Positions 8,475 through 14,724 of a stretch of 64,000 bases of DNA are shown piece by piece (position 1 is the first letter of the stretch; every line of letters starts with the position of its first letter). Where the stretch lies: assembly GCA_934524985.1 (NCBI GenBank), contig CAKSYT010000001.1, positions 186,001-250,000 of the forward strand, read 5' to 3'. The DNA is from an uncultured Faecalibacterium sp. GTDB lineage: Bacteria; Bacillota; Clostridia; Oscillospirales; Ruminococcaceae. The notes beneath the pieces were generated by a model. It saw only the letters and a list, made by a program, of their open reading frames with translations, was not told the DNA's origin and did not search any database. A program made the position numbers and the translations under genes.

Positions 8475-8519
8475 TTGACATCACGTTCACTTGGTCGTAT
8501 AATACGTCCAAATGGACGT
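8475..8519 (+). promoter_or_regulatory. Consensus sigma-A promoter with a palindromic operator at the start site
   Basis: TTGACA (8475-8480), a 17-bp spacer and TATAAT (8498-8503) form an ideal housekeeping promoter. The palindrome ACGTCCA-AA-TGGACGT (8504-8519) covers the expected transcription start, where bound repressor would block polymerase. The gene immediately downstream encodes an XRE protein, so autorepression is the simple model. Confidence 0.8.
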
Positions 8520-8538
8520 GATGAAGGGAGCCAATATT

Positions 8539-8820
8539 ATGCGTGCCGGAATTTTAGATGGCTTTCAAACGATAACTCCAACAGCGGCAGCCGTCTTATT
8601 GAAAAAACGACAAATGTTAAGGCTGACGCAACAAGAGATTGCTGATCGCGCAAAAATAACCTTGCGTCAATATCAAAGGTTAGAATCTGGGGAAAGAAAT
8701 ATTTTGACTTCCTCTTTTGGCTTGGCGTGCCGAGTAATTGAAGCTCTTGATATGGATGTTTCTAAATTCTATCATGGTGACTATTACCTTGAAGAACTGA
8801 AAACAATCGAAGGCAAATGA
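8539..8820 (+). CDS. XRE-family regulator, probable autorepressor
   Basis: 93 residues. The Cro/CI helix-turn-helix runs from about 11 to 68: TPTAAAVLLKKRQMLRLTQQ, EIADRAKITLRQYQRLESGE, RNILTSSFGLACRVIEALDMDV. A short acidic tail follows (YHGDYYLEELKTIEGK). The frame is open from ATG8512, which lies inside the operator; ATG8539 is preferred because AAGGGAG is 8 bases upstream. The promoter and palindrome at 8475-8519 belong to it. It sits between a gene 3' end (8445) and a degenerate copy of that same end (8820-8901). Confidence 0.8.
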   Translation: MRAGILDGFQTITPTAAAVLLKKRQMLRLTQQEIADRAKITLRQYQRLESGERNILTSSFGLACRVIEALDMDVSKFYHGDYYLEELKTIEGK

Positions 8821-8901
8821 TTGGTGGCAGGGGAAAATGCCAATTTAAGGGATGACATGACGCAGAGAAAAATGCTGTTATAATTTCGCTCGAAAAGATG
8901 A
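8820..8901 (+). pseudogene. Decayed duplicate of the 3' end of the gene at 8089-8445
   Basis: Bases 8820-8901 align with 8358-8445: both contain GGCGGCAGG/GGTGGCAGG, TTTAAAGG/TTTAAGGG, GAGAAAAATGC, GTTAT and ATTTCGCT, ending in GAAAA. By eye the match is about three in four bases, with frame-disrupting changes. Confidence 0.6.
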
Positions 8902-8967
8902 AAGGGAATGTTAGTACAGACAAAGAAAAAAGAGCCTGCTGAATGAAGCAGACTCTGTGATAAGAAA

Positions 8968-9255
8968 TTACACAGTAGGATTGACGGGAGAAACAGTAAG
9001 CGTTAATCCGAGGTGCTGGAAAATATTCAAGAGGGTTCCGAGATTAGGCGTTGTTTTGCAGGACTCGATTCTTGCAACAGAGGATTGCGGCAGACCGCAC
9101 ATGGCGGCAAGTTCGCGTTGGCTTAGGCCAAGAGCATTCCGCTGCTCAACCATGGCAGTGACAATTGCAGCCACTTCCTCTGTTTCTTTGATGTCCTTTG
9201 CTGTTTCAGGGTCTACAGTACGAACGTATTCTTTGTAATCATTCCATGTTTTCAT
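8968..9255 (-). CDS. higA: HigA-type antitoxin (XRE domain)
   Basis: 95 residues. After a short N-terminal segment (MKTWNDYKEYVRTVDPETAK) a helix-turn-helix covers about 28-85: AIVTAMVEQRNALGLSQRELA, MCGLPQSSVARIESCKTTPN, LGTLLNIFQHLGLTLTVSP. The family binds its partner toxin and represses the shared promoter. Its ATG overlaps the toxin stop (ATGA), giving the toxin-first order usual for HigBA and many RelE/HigB-like pairs. Confidence 0.85.
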   Translation of the reverse strand: MKTWNDYKEYVRTVDPETAKDIKETEEVAAIVTAMVEQRNALGLSQRELAAMCGLPQSSVARIESCKTTPNLGTLLNIFQHLGLTLTVSPVNPTV

Positions 9256-9623
9256 AATTTAGCAGTCTCCTTTCTACGAAGATAGTCGTTGCGCTCTGCT
9301 TTTGTTTTCTCAATTTCGCGTTTAGGCGTTTTTTGAGATTTCTTTCGAAACTGATGAAGTAGTACATAAGTATCATTTTGATAGAAAAAGTAGAATACGC
9401 GATTGTTTCCAGGCCGAAGCTCCCAAATGCCATCGTCAAGATGCTTCGTAATCTCTGCATTCATGTGGGTTCCATTTTGCTGAAGTAGCTCAATGTAGAG
9501 GCTTGCCTGTTTGTGCTGTATCCGTGCATCTTTATTGGTAGGGGCCTTGAGGCGTAAAGCTTCAAGAAAATCCCAGATAGGACACTTTCCATCTTCTGTT
9601 TCGTAAAATTCAATCCCATACAT
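9252..9623 (-). CDS. higB: HigB/RelE-type toxin
   Basis: 123 residues of the phage-derived Gp49-like/HigB family, which cleaves mRNA on the ribosome. Recognisable parts: YGIEFYETEDGKCPIWDFL, then ITKHLDDGIWELRPGNNRVF and YFFYQNDTYVLLHQFRKKSQ with the R-P-G and F-x-K-K basic residues of the family, followed by a charged helix TPKREIEKTKAERNDYLRR. The open frame extends to 9677, but ATG9623 is preferred (GGAGAC about 10 bases upstream, and homologues begin near M-Y-x-I-E-F). Translation of the antitoxin is coupled to its end. Confidence 0.85.
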   Translation of the reverse strand: MYGIEFYETEDGKCPIWDFLEALRLKAPTNKDARIQHKQASLYIELLQQNGTHMNAEITKHLDDGIWELRPGNNRVFYFFYQNDTYVLLHQFRKKSQKTPKREIEKTKAERNDYLRRKETAKL

Positions 9624-10009
9624 TAGAATATTGTCTCCAAAGTGGCAATGTGATTTTCTATTTATATGATAGCACAAATGCTATCATACGTCAAGAAGGA
9701 GAGAAAAGCTCAAATCGAAAAAATAACAAGAGAAGTCTTTCTGAGTTTGAAGCCGTATCGGTTTCAGCTCGGAAAGGCTTAATTTTTTGCAAAAATTTTT
9801 GTTCCTTACTTGACAACCGCATAGGGTCAACCAAGAAAACCTACGATAACTAAAGGGTTTTGACGGCTCGACTCGTTCAACAAAAGTGTTTATTTGCTGA
9901 TAGGAAGCGGAGAAGCTGAAATCCAAATGTTATATGTGGGAGGTTTTGGCGCAGCTCTGTTTTGACCCACAAAATGAGCAGCAAGTAAAAAAATAAGGAG
10001 AACGAATCG
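9624..10009 (+). other. AT-rich gap without a convincing gene
   Basis: The short open frames here have no ribosome site and no recognisable protein. The first part must hold the higBA promoter (reading leftwards). The segment ATGATAGCACAAATGCTATCAT (9665-9686) is an inverted repeat next to the higB start and may be the HigA operator. Confidence 0.4.
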
Positions 10010-10058
10010 AGCCTACAGTGGATTGCCATTGAGTGATCCGCCGTGGGCTTGTTTATTG
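10010..10058 (+). terminator. Probable rho-independent terminator
   Basis: A 14-bp stem, AGCCTACAGTGGAT pairing with ATCCGCCGTGGGCT through three G-U pairs, with a 14-nt loop, followed by TGTTTATTG. The gene it served is not evident, which fits the debris-like nature of this stretch. Confidence 0.6.
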
Positions 10059-10129
10059 TTGAAAAAAATTGGAGAAATCATTCTAAAGTTAGATGAGTAG
10101 ATAAAGGGGTATTGGGAGGAAGCAAACCT

Positions 10130-10273
10130 ATGGCGGAGAAAAAGAAAATACTGTACATAGTCGAAGCTATGGGCGGAGGCGTATTTACTTACATTGTAGA
10201 TTTAGCAAATGAACTGGTAAATAAATATGATATGTACATTGCGTATTGTATGCGAAACAAAAAAATCTGCTGA
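10130..10273 (+). pseudogene. N-terminal fragment of a glycosyltransferase
   Basis: ATG10130 (GGGAGGA 9 bases upstream) opens a 47-codon frame: KKKILYIVEAMGGGVFTYI, then VDLANELVNKYDMYIAYC. This is the first Rossmann strand and glycine-rich loop of GT4-type glycosyltransferases (usually about 370 residues). It is cut after strand 2 and joins directly to recombinase-like sequence. The intact promoter-side end and ribosome site show that only the 3' part was lost. Confidence 0.65.
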
Positions 10274-10458
10274 TGGGCAGCAATCCTATTATTGCCCCGG
10301 ACAGTGAAATGTTATGGAACGCGGCAATCGTGTGGAGAATCCTTAGACGGTATGAATACACTGGTGCGTTGGTTATGGGGAGAAGAAAGAAAATTGATGT
10401 GAATAAGATAAGTATAGCACGGCAGGAAAGCGGCATCAAGCGGTTGCCCATGATATAA
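10246..10458 (+). pseudogene. Fragment of a serine recombinase (recombinase domain)
   Basis: The frame encodes LWNAAIVWRILRRYEYTGAL followed by VMGRRKKIDVNK, matching the W-x(3)-T/I-V-x-x-I-L-x-N-E-x-Y-x-G motif at the end of the recombinase domain (compare GTVYHILKNEKYKGTYVGAK in the 464 gene). Nothing before (catalytic domain) or after (zinc ribbon) is present. It is fused to the glycosyltransferase stump, so a recombination event joined two decayed genes. Confidence 0.55.
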
Positions 10459-10612
10459 CATCAACGACAATGTTATATTATGGACAACTGTTCGTAAAAA
10501 TTTAAGGATTTTGAGGGAGTTGCACAGCTTGATATGATGGGCAGTTTATGGTAAGATAGAATTACAATGGCGGACAAAGCTACTATTGACTACGACAAGG
10601 AGGTGTAAGCCA

Positions 10613-11575
10613 ATGGGATTAGCTGATACCGTGACTAAAGCCTATATGAAAGATAATTCTGTGTTTGCAGATGCGTTTAATTACTTGATCTATGGCGGTG
10701 AGGCGGTTGTAGACCCTAAACAACTGCAAGAACTAGATACGACGGAGATTGCTTTACCGTTTGGAACACAGGATGAAGAGGGAAAGCAGCCAGAAGAAGC
10801 AGTTCAGAAATACCGTGATGTGCTGAAATCAGCAATCATTAAACAGGATGATGAGGCTGCATACATTTTACTGGGAATCGAAAATCAGACTGACATTCAT
10901 TATGCAATGCCCGTTAGAAACATCATTTATGATGCTCTCCAGTACGGCAAACAGGTGGCTGATATTGCAGCCAAGCATCGCGCAAGTGATGGGGATTCAA
11001 AAGGGCATAGTCGTGGTGAATATCTTTCTGGATTCTACAAGGAAGATAAGATTACGCCTGTTATCACGCTTGTGCTTCACTTTGGCGCAAATGAATGGGA
11101 TGGGCCGTTGTCACTCCATGAGATGATGGCGGTTAAAAATAAGAATCTTCTGAACTTTGTGTAGGACTATCAGATTCATCTGATCGACCCTGCAAAACTG
11201 AGCGCGGAGGACTTGGAAAGATTCTCTTCAAGTCTGAGAGAGGTAATTGGGTATATTAAGTATTCCAAAGATAAGAAACGCTTATCTGAATTTTTGATTG
11301 ATAATCCGCGTATGCTGATAGAAGCAAACGCGGCGAGGGTTATTAAAGCAGTTACGAATACACCGCTGGATATTCCAGAGGGCGCGGAGGTGATTGATGT
11401 GTGCAAAGCTGTTGAGGAAATGATGAACGAAAGCGAAGAACGAGGCGAACTCAGGATGCTTGTGAAGCAGGTGAGAAAAGGCCGCATTACAATCGAACAG
11501 GCTGCAGAGGATGCTAATATGAGCGTAGAGCAGTTCAAGAGAGTAATGGATGACACGCCGTTGCAGGCAGTATAA
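10613..11575 (+). pseudogene. Rpn family recombination-promoting nuclease/putative transposase, broken by TAG
   Basis: One frame of 320 codons with a single TAG at 11162-11164. ATG10613 follows AAGGAGGTG. The N-terminal part contains the PD-(D/E)XK-like core: YLLGIENQTDIHYAMPVRN-type segment (G-I-E-N-Q-T-x-I-x-Y-x-M-P), YDALQYGKQVADIAA and ITPVITLVLHFGANEWDGP. After the stop, DYQIHLIDPAKLSAEDLERF and a C-terminal ELRMLVKQVRKGRITIEQAAED continue in the same frame. Rpn proteins are DNA nucleases implicated in mobile-element recombination. Both halves keep good codon use, so the nonsense change is recent. Confidence 0.8.
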
Positions 11576-11596
11576 GACAAATATTAATAAAACATA

Positions 11597-11646
11597 CCCC
11601 CACAAGGTTTAAATTGGTTTATAATCGAAAGCCTTGTGGGGATTTT
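11597..11646 (+). terminator. Terminator after the Rpn gene
   Basis: CCCCCACAAGG pairs with CCTTGTGGGGA around an AAATTGGTT loop and is followed by TTTTG. A near copy with the same loop sits after the second Rpn 3' end at 13405-13465. Confidence 0.75.
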
Positions 11647-11901
11647 GTTAAAAGTGTTTCCATTTAAAATTAAATAATGCAAGAAAAAAGTTGACGCTAT
11701 ATCACACGGAAAACTTGCGAAGATGATGTGACGACATGATTTAGTGTTTATGGCCTATGCGTCAAGCGGATACTAAAAGAATCGATATACGACAGATTGA
11801 ACAAAAACGGATTAATGGCGGATTAGGGGCAGAAATTCTCTCCCGATATACGAGGGTATGATGAACATAGTAATGAATAACTATGAGAAAGGCAGGAAAA
11901 A
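11647..11901 (+). other. Spacer upstream of the AT-rich cassette
   Basis: About 255 bases. No supported gene. A 25-residue frame (MRQADTKRIDIRQIEQKRINGG) near 11756 looks like debris. The promoter for the following two genes should lie here, but I see no clear -35/-10 pair. Confidence 0.3.
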
Positions 11902-12342
11902 ATGTTGTATGAAGTCGTGATTGGCGTTATTGGTAGTGTAATTGGTGCAATTTTGTTGGCTGTTTTAGGAAAAGTCTGTGCCTATTTTAGATTTTATAAA
12001 GATTCGGAATACAGTGGAGAATGGGAAGATATAATTCCGCAAAAGGAAGATGGCTCGCCTGAAAAACGTGATGTATATGTGATAAAGCATAATAAAAGAA
12101 CAAATACATTTTCTGGAAGTATTAAACGAGTACTTCCTATCAGTCAAGGAACTAGAACGTGGAAAATAAATGGCGTAATAAATCATGGGTATTTTATTGC
12201 ATCTTTTTGGCATGATGGACCGCAGAAAAGTAACGGATGTATTTATGCAAAGCTAACAGCAGATAACCAGTATGAGGGGTATTATCTTGAAGAACATAAT
12301 GGCATAATTGATCAAACACCAATTACATTGAAAAAGAAATAA
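11902..12342 (+). CDS. Membrane-anchored protein with a beta-rich cytosolic domain
   Basis: 146 residues. One N-terminal transmembrane helix (VVIGVIGSVIGAILLAVLG, residues 4-22), then a soluble, strand-rich domain: YSGEWEDIIPQ, RDVYVIKHNKRTNTFSGSIK, TWKINGVINHGYFIASFWHD, GCIYAKLTADNQYEGYYLEE. The alternating strands and G-x-W pattern resemble small beta-barrel sensor domains such as those in membrane effectors of anti-phage CBASS systems (Cap15-like), but those have two helices and a cyclase partner, neither present here. AAAGGCAGG lies 5 bases before the ATG. AT-rich codons differ from the GC-rich core. Function unknown; the HAD gene 59 bases downstream is the likely partner. Confidence 0.55.
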   Translation: MLYEVVIGVIGSVIGAILLAVLGKVCAYFRFYKDSEYSGEWEDIIPQKEDGSPEKRDVYVIKHNKRTNTFSGSIKRVLPISQGTRTWKINGVINHGYFIASFWHDGPQKSNGCIYAKLTADNQYEGYYLEEHNGIIDQTPITLKKK

Positions 12343-12401
12343 ACAGAAAATGATATGTGATTGCATGATGGAGAGCATTCGAAATATGAGGGTAAAATAA
12401 G

Positions 12402-13106
12402 ATGAATAAACAGTATGCAGTGTTCGATTGGGATAATACCGTTCGAGATGGATTTACGCTGTTTGATTGGATAGATTATTTGGTGAATAGAGGGGTACTA
12501 GCGGAAGAAATACAGGTTGCAATAGATACATTGTCGGATAAATATAAGGCTGGATTGCTTTCACATGATGAATATGCGCATCTTGCATGTAAGACCTATG
12601 CAAAAGGAATAAATGGGTTGCGCGTTGATTTCATCATGGAAATTGCACATCAGTACATTGAACAGGATCGATGCCATATTTTTCATGGAATGGAAGAAAT
12701 ATTTAGCCATTTGAAAAATAGTGGAATTGAAGTAGTGGTTATAAGTGGCGCACCTAAAATTATTTTAGACTTTTACAAGAAAGAATTTCATATTCGTGAG
12801 ATTTTTGCGTTTAAAGAAAGAGTGGAAAATGGACGTTTTGCGGGAAGAGCTTCATATAATTATGGATACAATAAAAAGAAAACTATAGCCCAATTAAAAG
12901 ATAAATATGGGACAAAACCATTGCTGGGATTTGGAGATTCGGACTCTGATATACCATTGCTAAAGGAAGCTACATATGCGTTTTCGATTAACACGAACAT
13001 CGAAAATGCAATGAGGATAAACGTTGTTAACCATTCGATTCAAAAAAAATATATTGATCAGATTATACATATTATGCAGACAAATAAAAAGGAAGACGAA
13101 GGATAA
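12402..13106 (+). CDS. HAD-superfamily hydrolase (PSPase-like, subfamily IB)
   Basis: 234 residues with all four HAD motifs: motif I FDWDNTVRDG (nucleophile Asp and general acid two residues on), motif II VVVISGAPK, motif III lysine around KKKTIAQLKD, and motif IV GFGDSDSDIPLL. The helical cap between motifs I and II (about 20-85) and the overall layout match phosphoserine-phosphatase-like enzymes that hydrolyse small phosphorylated metabolites. GAGGG precedes ATG12402. It is AT-rich like its neighbour at 11902 and the pair is bracketed by duplicated Rpn ends, suggesting they travelled together. The substrate cannot be predicted. Confidence 0.8.
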   Translation: MNKQYAVFDWDNTVRDGFTLFDWIDYLVNRGVLAEEIQVAIDTLSDKYKAGLLSHDEYAHLACKTYAKGINGLRVDFIMEIAHQYIEQDRCHIFHGMEEIFSHLKNSGIEVVVISGAPKIILDFYKKEFHIREIFAFKERVENGRFAGRASYNYGYNKKKTIAQLKDKYGTKPLLGFGDSDSDIPLLKEATYAFSINTNIENAMRINVVNHSIQKKYIDQIIHIMQTNKKEDEG

Positions 13107-13129
13107 ATTCCTTGCTTGTGAATAGAAAT

Positions 13130-13378
13130 AAGTGCGGTTGGAATTATCGAGACGGTTACGAAATGCCGTTGGACGTTTCAGAGGGGGCGGAGGTGATTGA
13201 TGTGTGCAAAGCTGTTGAGGAAATGATGAACGAAAGCGAAGAACGAGGCGAACTCAGGATGCTAGTACAACTTGTTCGAGATGGAGATTTGAAACTGGAA
13301 CGTGCTGCGGAGAAAGCAAAGATGACCGTCGAGCAGCTTGAAAAGGTAATGAAAAATACTCCTTTGCAGGCGGTATAA
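13130..13378 (+). pseudogene. C-terminal remnant of a second Rpn-type gene
   Basis: From 13163 the frame reads MPLDVSEGAEVIDVCKAVEE and continues MMNESEERGELRML to ...NTPLQAV, matching the C-terminus of the Rpn gene at 10613. A stretch of over 70 bases (13190-13262) is identical to 11386-11460. Just upstream, GIIETVTK in another frame continues the homology, so a frameshift lies near 13155. The catalytic domain is absent. Confidence 0.75.
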
Positions 13379-13404
13379 GATAAACAGAATATAAAAAGTA
13401 GATT

Positions 13405-13466
13405 AAGCCCTACAAGGCTCAAATTGGTTCAAAACCGATAGAAAGCCTTGTAGGGCTTATTTTTTG
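13405..13466 (+). terminator. Terminator after the second Rpn remnant
   Basis: AAGCCCTACAAGG pairs with CCTTGTAGGGCTT and is followed by ATTTTTTGCG. The loop contains the same CAAATTGGTT seen in the terminator at 11597-11646, so the terminator was duplicated with the gene end and its stem has since changed on both sides. Confidence 0.8.
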
Positions 13467-13499
13467 CGCTTTTTCAAATTTATTTGTGAAAAAAGTTGT

Positions 13500-13613
13500 C
13501 CAAGACTTGACATCGGGCGGCGTTGATTGGCAGCGCGAGAAGTGGCAGTCAGGGTTTGGTTCCAAATTTATCCGTCAGGGCGAAAAAAATGCTGCGAAAT
13601 ATCAAGAAAGACG
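13500..13613 (+). pseudogene. Possible fragment related to the GNAT-like gene at 2148
   Basis: The frame from about 13499 reads QDLTSGGVDWQREKWQSGFG, then SKFIRQGEKNAAKY, resembling EDLTSTKEKWQSDWTSEFIR and KLEKYAAK of the protein at 2148-2660. The match is short and judged by eye, so it is tentative. Confidence 0.3.
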
Positions 13614-13892
13614 ATGTCCGGCTTGCTCTTTACCTATAAGCTGAAGAAGGGCAGGGGTGATGAGTTTACCAAGGAGTTGTGGATCGACCGCAGAGAGGGC
13701 AGCAAGAGCCTTGCGTGGAGTTCCATGAGGCTGGCGTATCACAATATCGGTAAAATCGGAGAGGTAGTAGACAGACCCAAGGCGCTGGGAGATATCCGGG
13801 GCGTGTCGTATATCTATGGACTATTCTACCGCTTTGGCCTGATCGATGTGCCAGACAAGGCTAAGGAGAAAATGGGAGTGAAGGAACGCTAA
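13614..13892 (+). CDS. Hypothetical protein fragment
   Basis: 92 residues from ATG13614 with no good ribosome site; the frame is open from 13527. Content: YKLKKGRGDEFTKELWIDRR, then SLAWSSMRLAYHNIGKIG and DIRGVSYIYGLFYRFGLID. The frame has clear coding character (conserved-looking aromatic/basic pattern) but I do not recognise a family, and the missing start suggests the 5' end was lost. It lies in the decayed edge of the island. Confidence 0.4.
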   Translation: MSGLLFTYKLKKGRGDEFTKELWIDRREGSKSLAWSSMRLAYHNIGKIGEVVDRPKALGDIRGVSYIYGLFYRFGLIDVPDKAKEKMGVKER

Positions 13893-14030
13893 CGGCTGTG
13901 ACTTGCGTTGCGGGGTGCGATTTGAGTAAAATCAACAGGACTTCGAAAATATTTTCGTGAATTTGTGGTTGACAACTAAAACTAATCGCAGTTGAAAAAA
14001 CAACCTAAAAAAGGAAAAGGAGGCCCCTCG

Positions 14031-14312
14031 ATGCGTGATGACAACAAGCTCCACTGTGAAAAGAGATACGTTGAAGTGGACGTTCGCTTTACACCTGATG
14101 GCAAGATCCGCCCTCTTGCCATCAACTGCGACAAAAGCCATATCTATGGAATCGACCGCGTTTTGGCTGTCAGGCGTGGCACATCACGCCTTGGCGGGAA
14201 GGGGCAGTGCTTCACCTGCATGATCTGCGGGCAGAAGCGGAATCTCTGGCTTGAACGGGGCAAGTGGTTCGTGGAAGCCTACTGCTCCGTGCCGGAAAGC
14301 TGTGCTTCGTGA
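14031..14312 (+). CDS. Small cysteine-containing hypothetical protein
   Basis: 93 residues from ATG14031, with AAAGGAGG 10 bases upstream. The N-terminal half is strand-rich (RYVEVDVRFTPDGKIRPLAI), the middle has the basic stretch AVRRGTSRLGGKGQ, and the centre has CFTCMICGQKRNLWLERGKW, a C-x2-C-x2-C cluster that could hold a metal together with the late Cys residues. Clostridial mobile elements often carry small proteins of this sort; I cannot name the family. It is the last island gene before the tRNA. Confidence 0.55.
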   Translation: MRDDNKLHCEKRYVEVDVRFTPDGKIRPLAINCDKSHIYGIDRVLAVRRGTSRLGGKGQCFTCMICGQKRNLWLERGKWFVEAYCSVPESCAS

Positions 14313-14403
14313 TGGTAAGGTACAGCTTCACCTTCAATCCCAGCCTGCTCACCATCCCGAAGCGTAAGCAGGGCCGTGCTGTTCGACCCGCTCACACGCA
14401 GCA

Positions 14404-14441
14404 GATAAAAAGAAAACTCCCCCAGACAAGCTGGGAGAGCT
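14404..14441 (-). terminator. Terminator of the tRNA-Leu gene
   Basis: Reading leftwards, CTCTCCCAG pairs with CTGGGGGAG around a short loop and is followed by TTTTCTTTTTATC. It starts a few bases after the tRNA 3' end. Confidence 0.8.
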
Positions 14442-14449
14442 TCTTTTTA

Positions 14450-14533
14450 TGCCGGTGGTGGGGGTCGAACCCACACGTGTTATTAGCACAAGGGATTTTG
14501 AGTCCCCCTCGTCTGCCATTCCGACACACCGGC
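14450..14533 (-). tRNA. tRNA-Leu (anticodon CAA)
   Basis: The reverse strand folds as a type II tRNA: acceptor stem GCCGGTG with CACCGGC and discriminator A, a D-arm, an anticodon loop CTCAAAA giving anticodon CAA (reads UUG), a long variable arm, and a T-arm with GGTTCGACC. CCA is not encoded. The 3' end faces the mobile island, the side on which integrases usually target tRNA genes, so this may be a historic attachment site. Confidence 0.92.
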
Positions 14534-14647
14534 ATATCATTTTGTGAGCGATTTTTATTATACCGGATTCCATGGGTAAAATCAAGAGGAAGTTTTACAC
14601 CTTTTCTCAAATCCTCCCGCCCGGCGCAAAATACATAACTCCGGTTC

Positions 14648-14676
14648 TTGCCCGGCGGCGCGGGCTGTGCTACACT
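14648..14676 (+). promoter_or_regulatory. Probable promoter of the SpoIID-domain gene
   Basis: TTGCCC (14648-14653), 17-bp spacer, TACACT (14671-14676). It lies about 50 bases before the TTG start codon. Confidence 0.5.
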
Positions 14677-14724
14677 AAGGTCATATCAAAACGTAAAATA
14701 TGCCCACAAGGAGGGAACCGGACT

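Noticed and set aside
5410..11575. Global recoding of TAG
   Set aside because: Many intact genes in the window use TAA or TGA and no suppressor tRNA is seen; only two genes are affected, so readthrough is kept only as a hypothesis.
14264..14638. Forward open frame across the tRNA
   Set aside because: It covers the tRNA-Leu and its terminator; the product has no family features.
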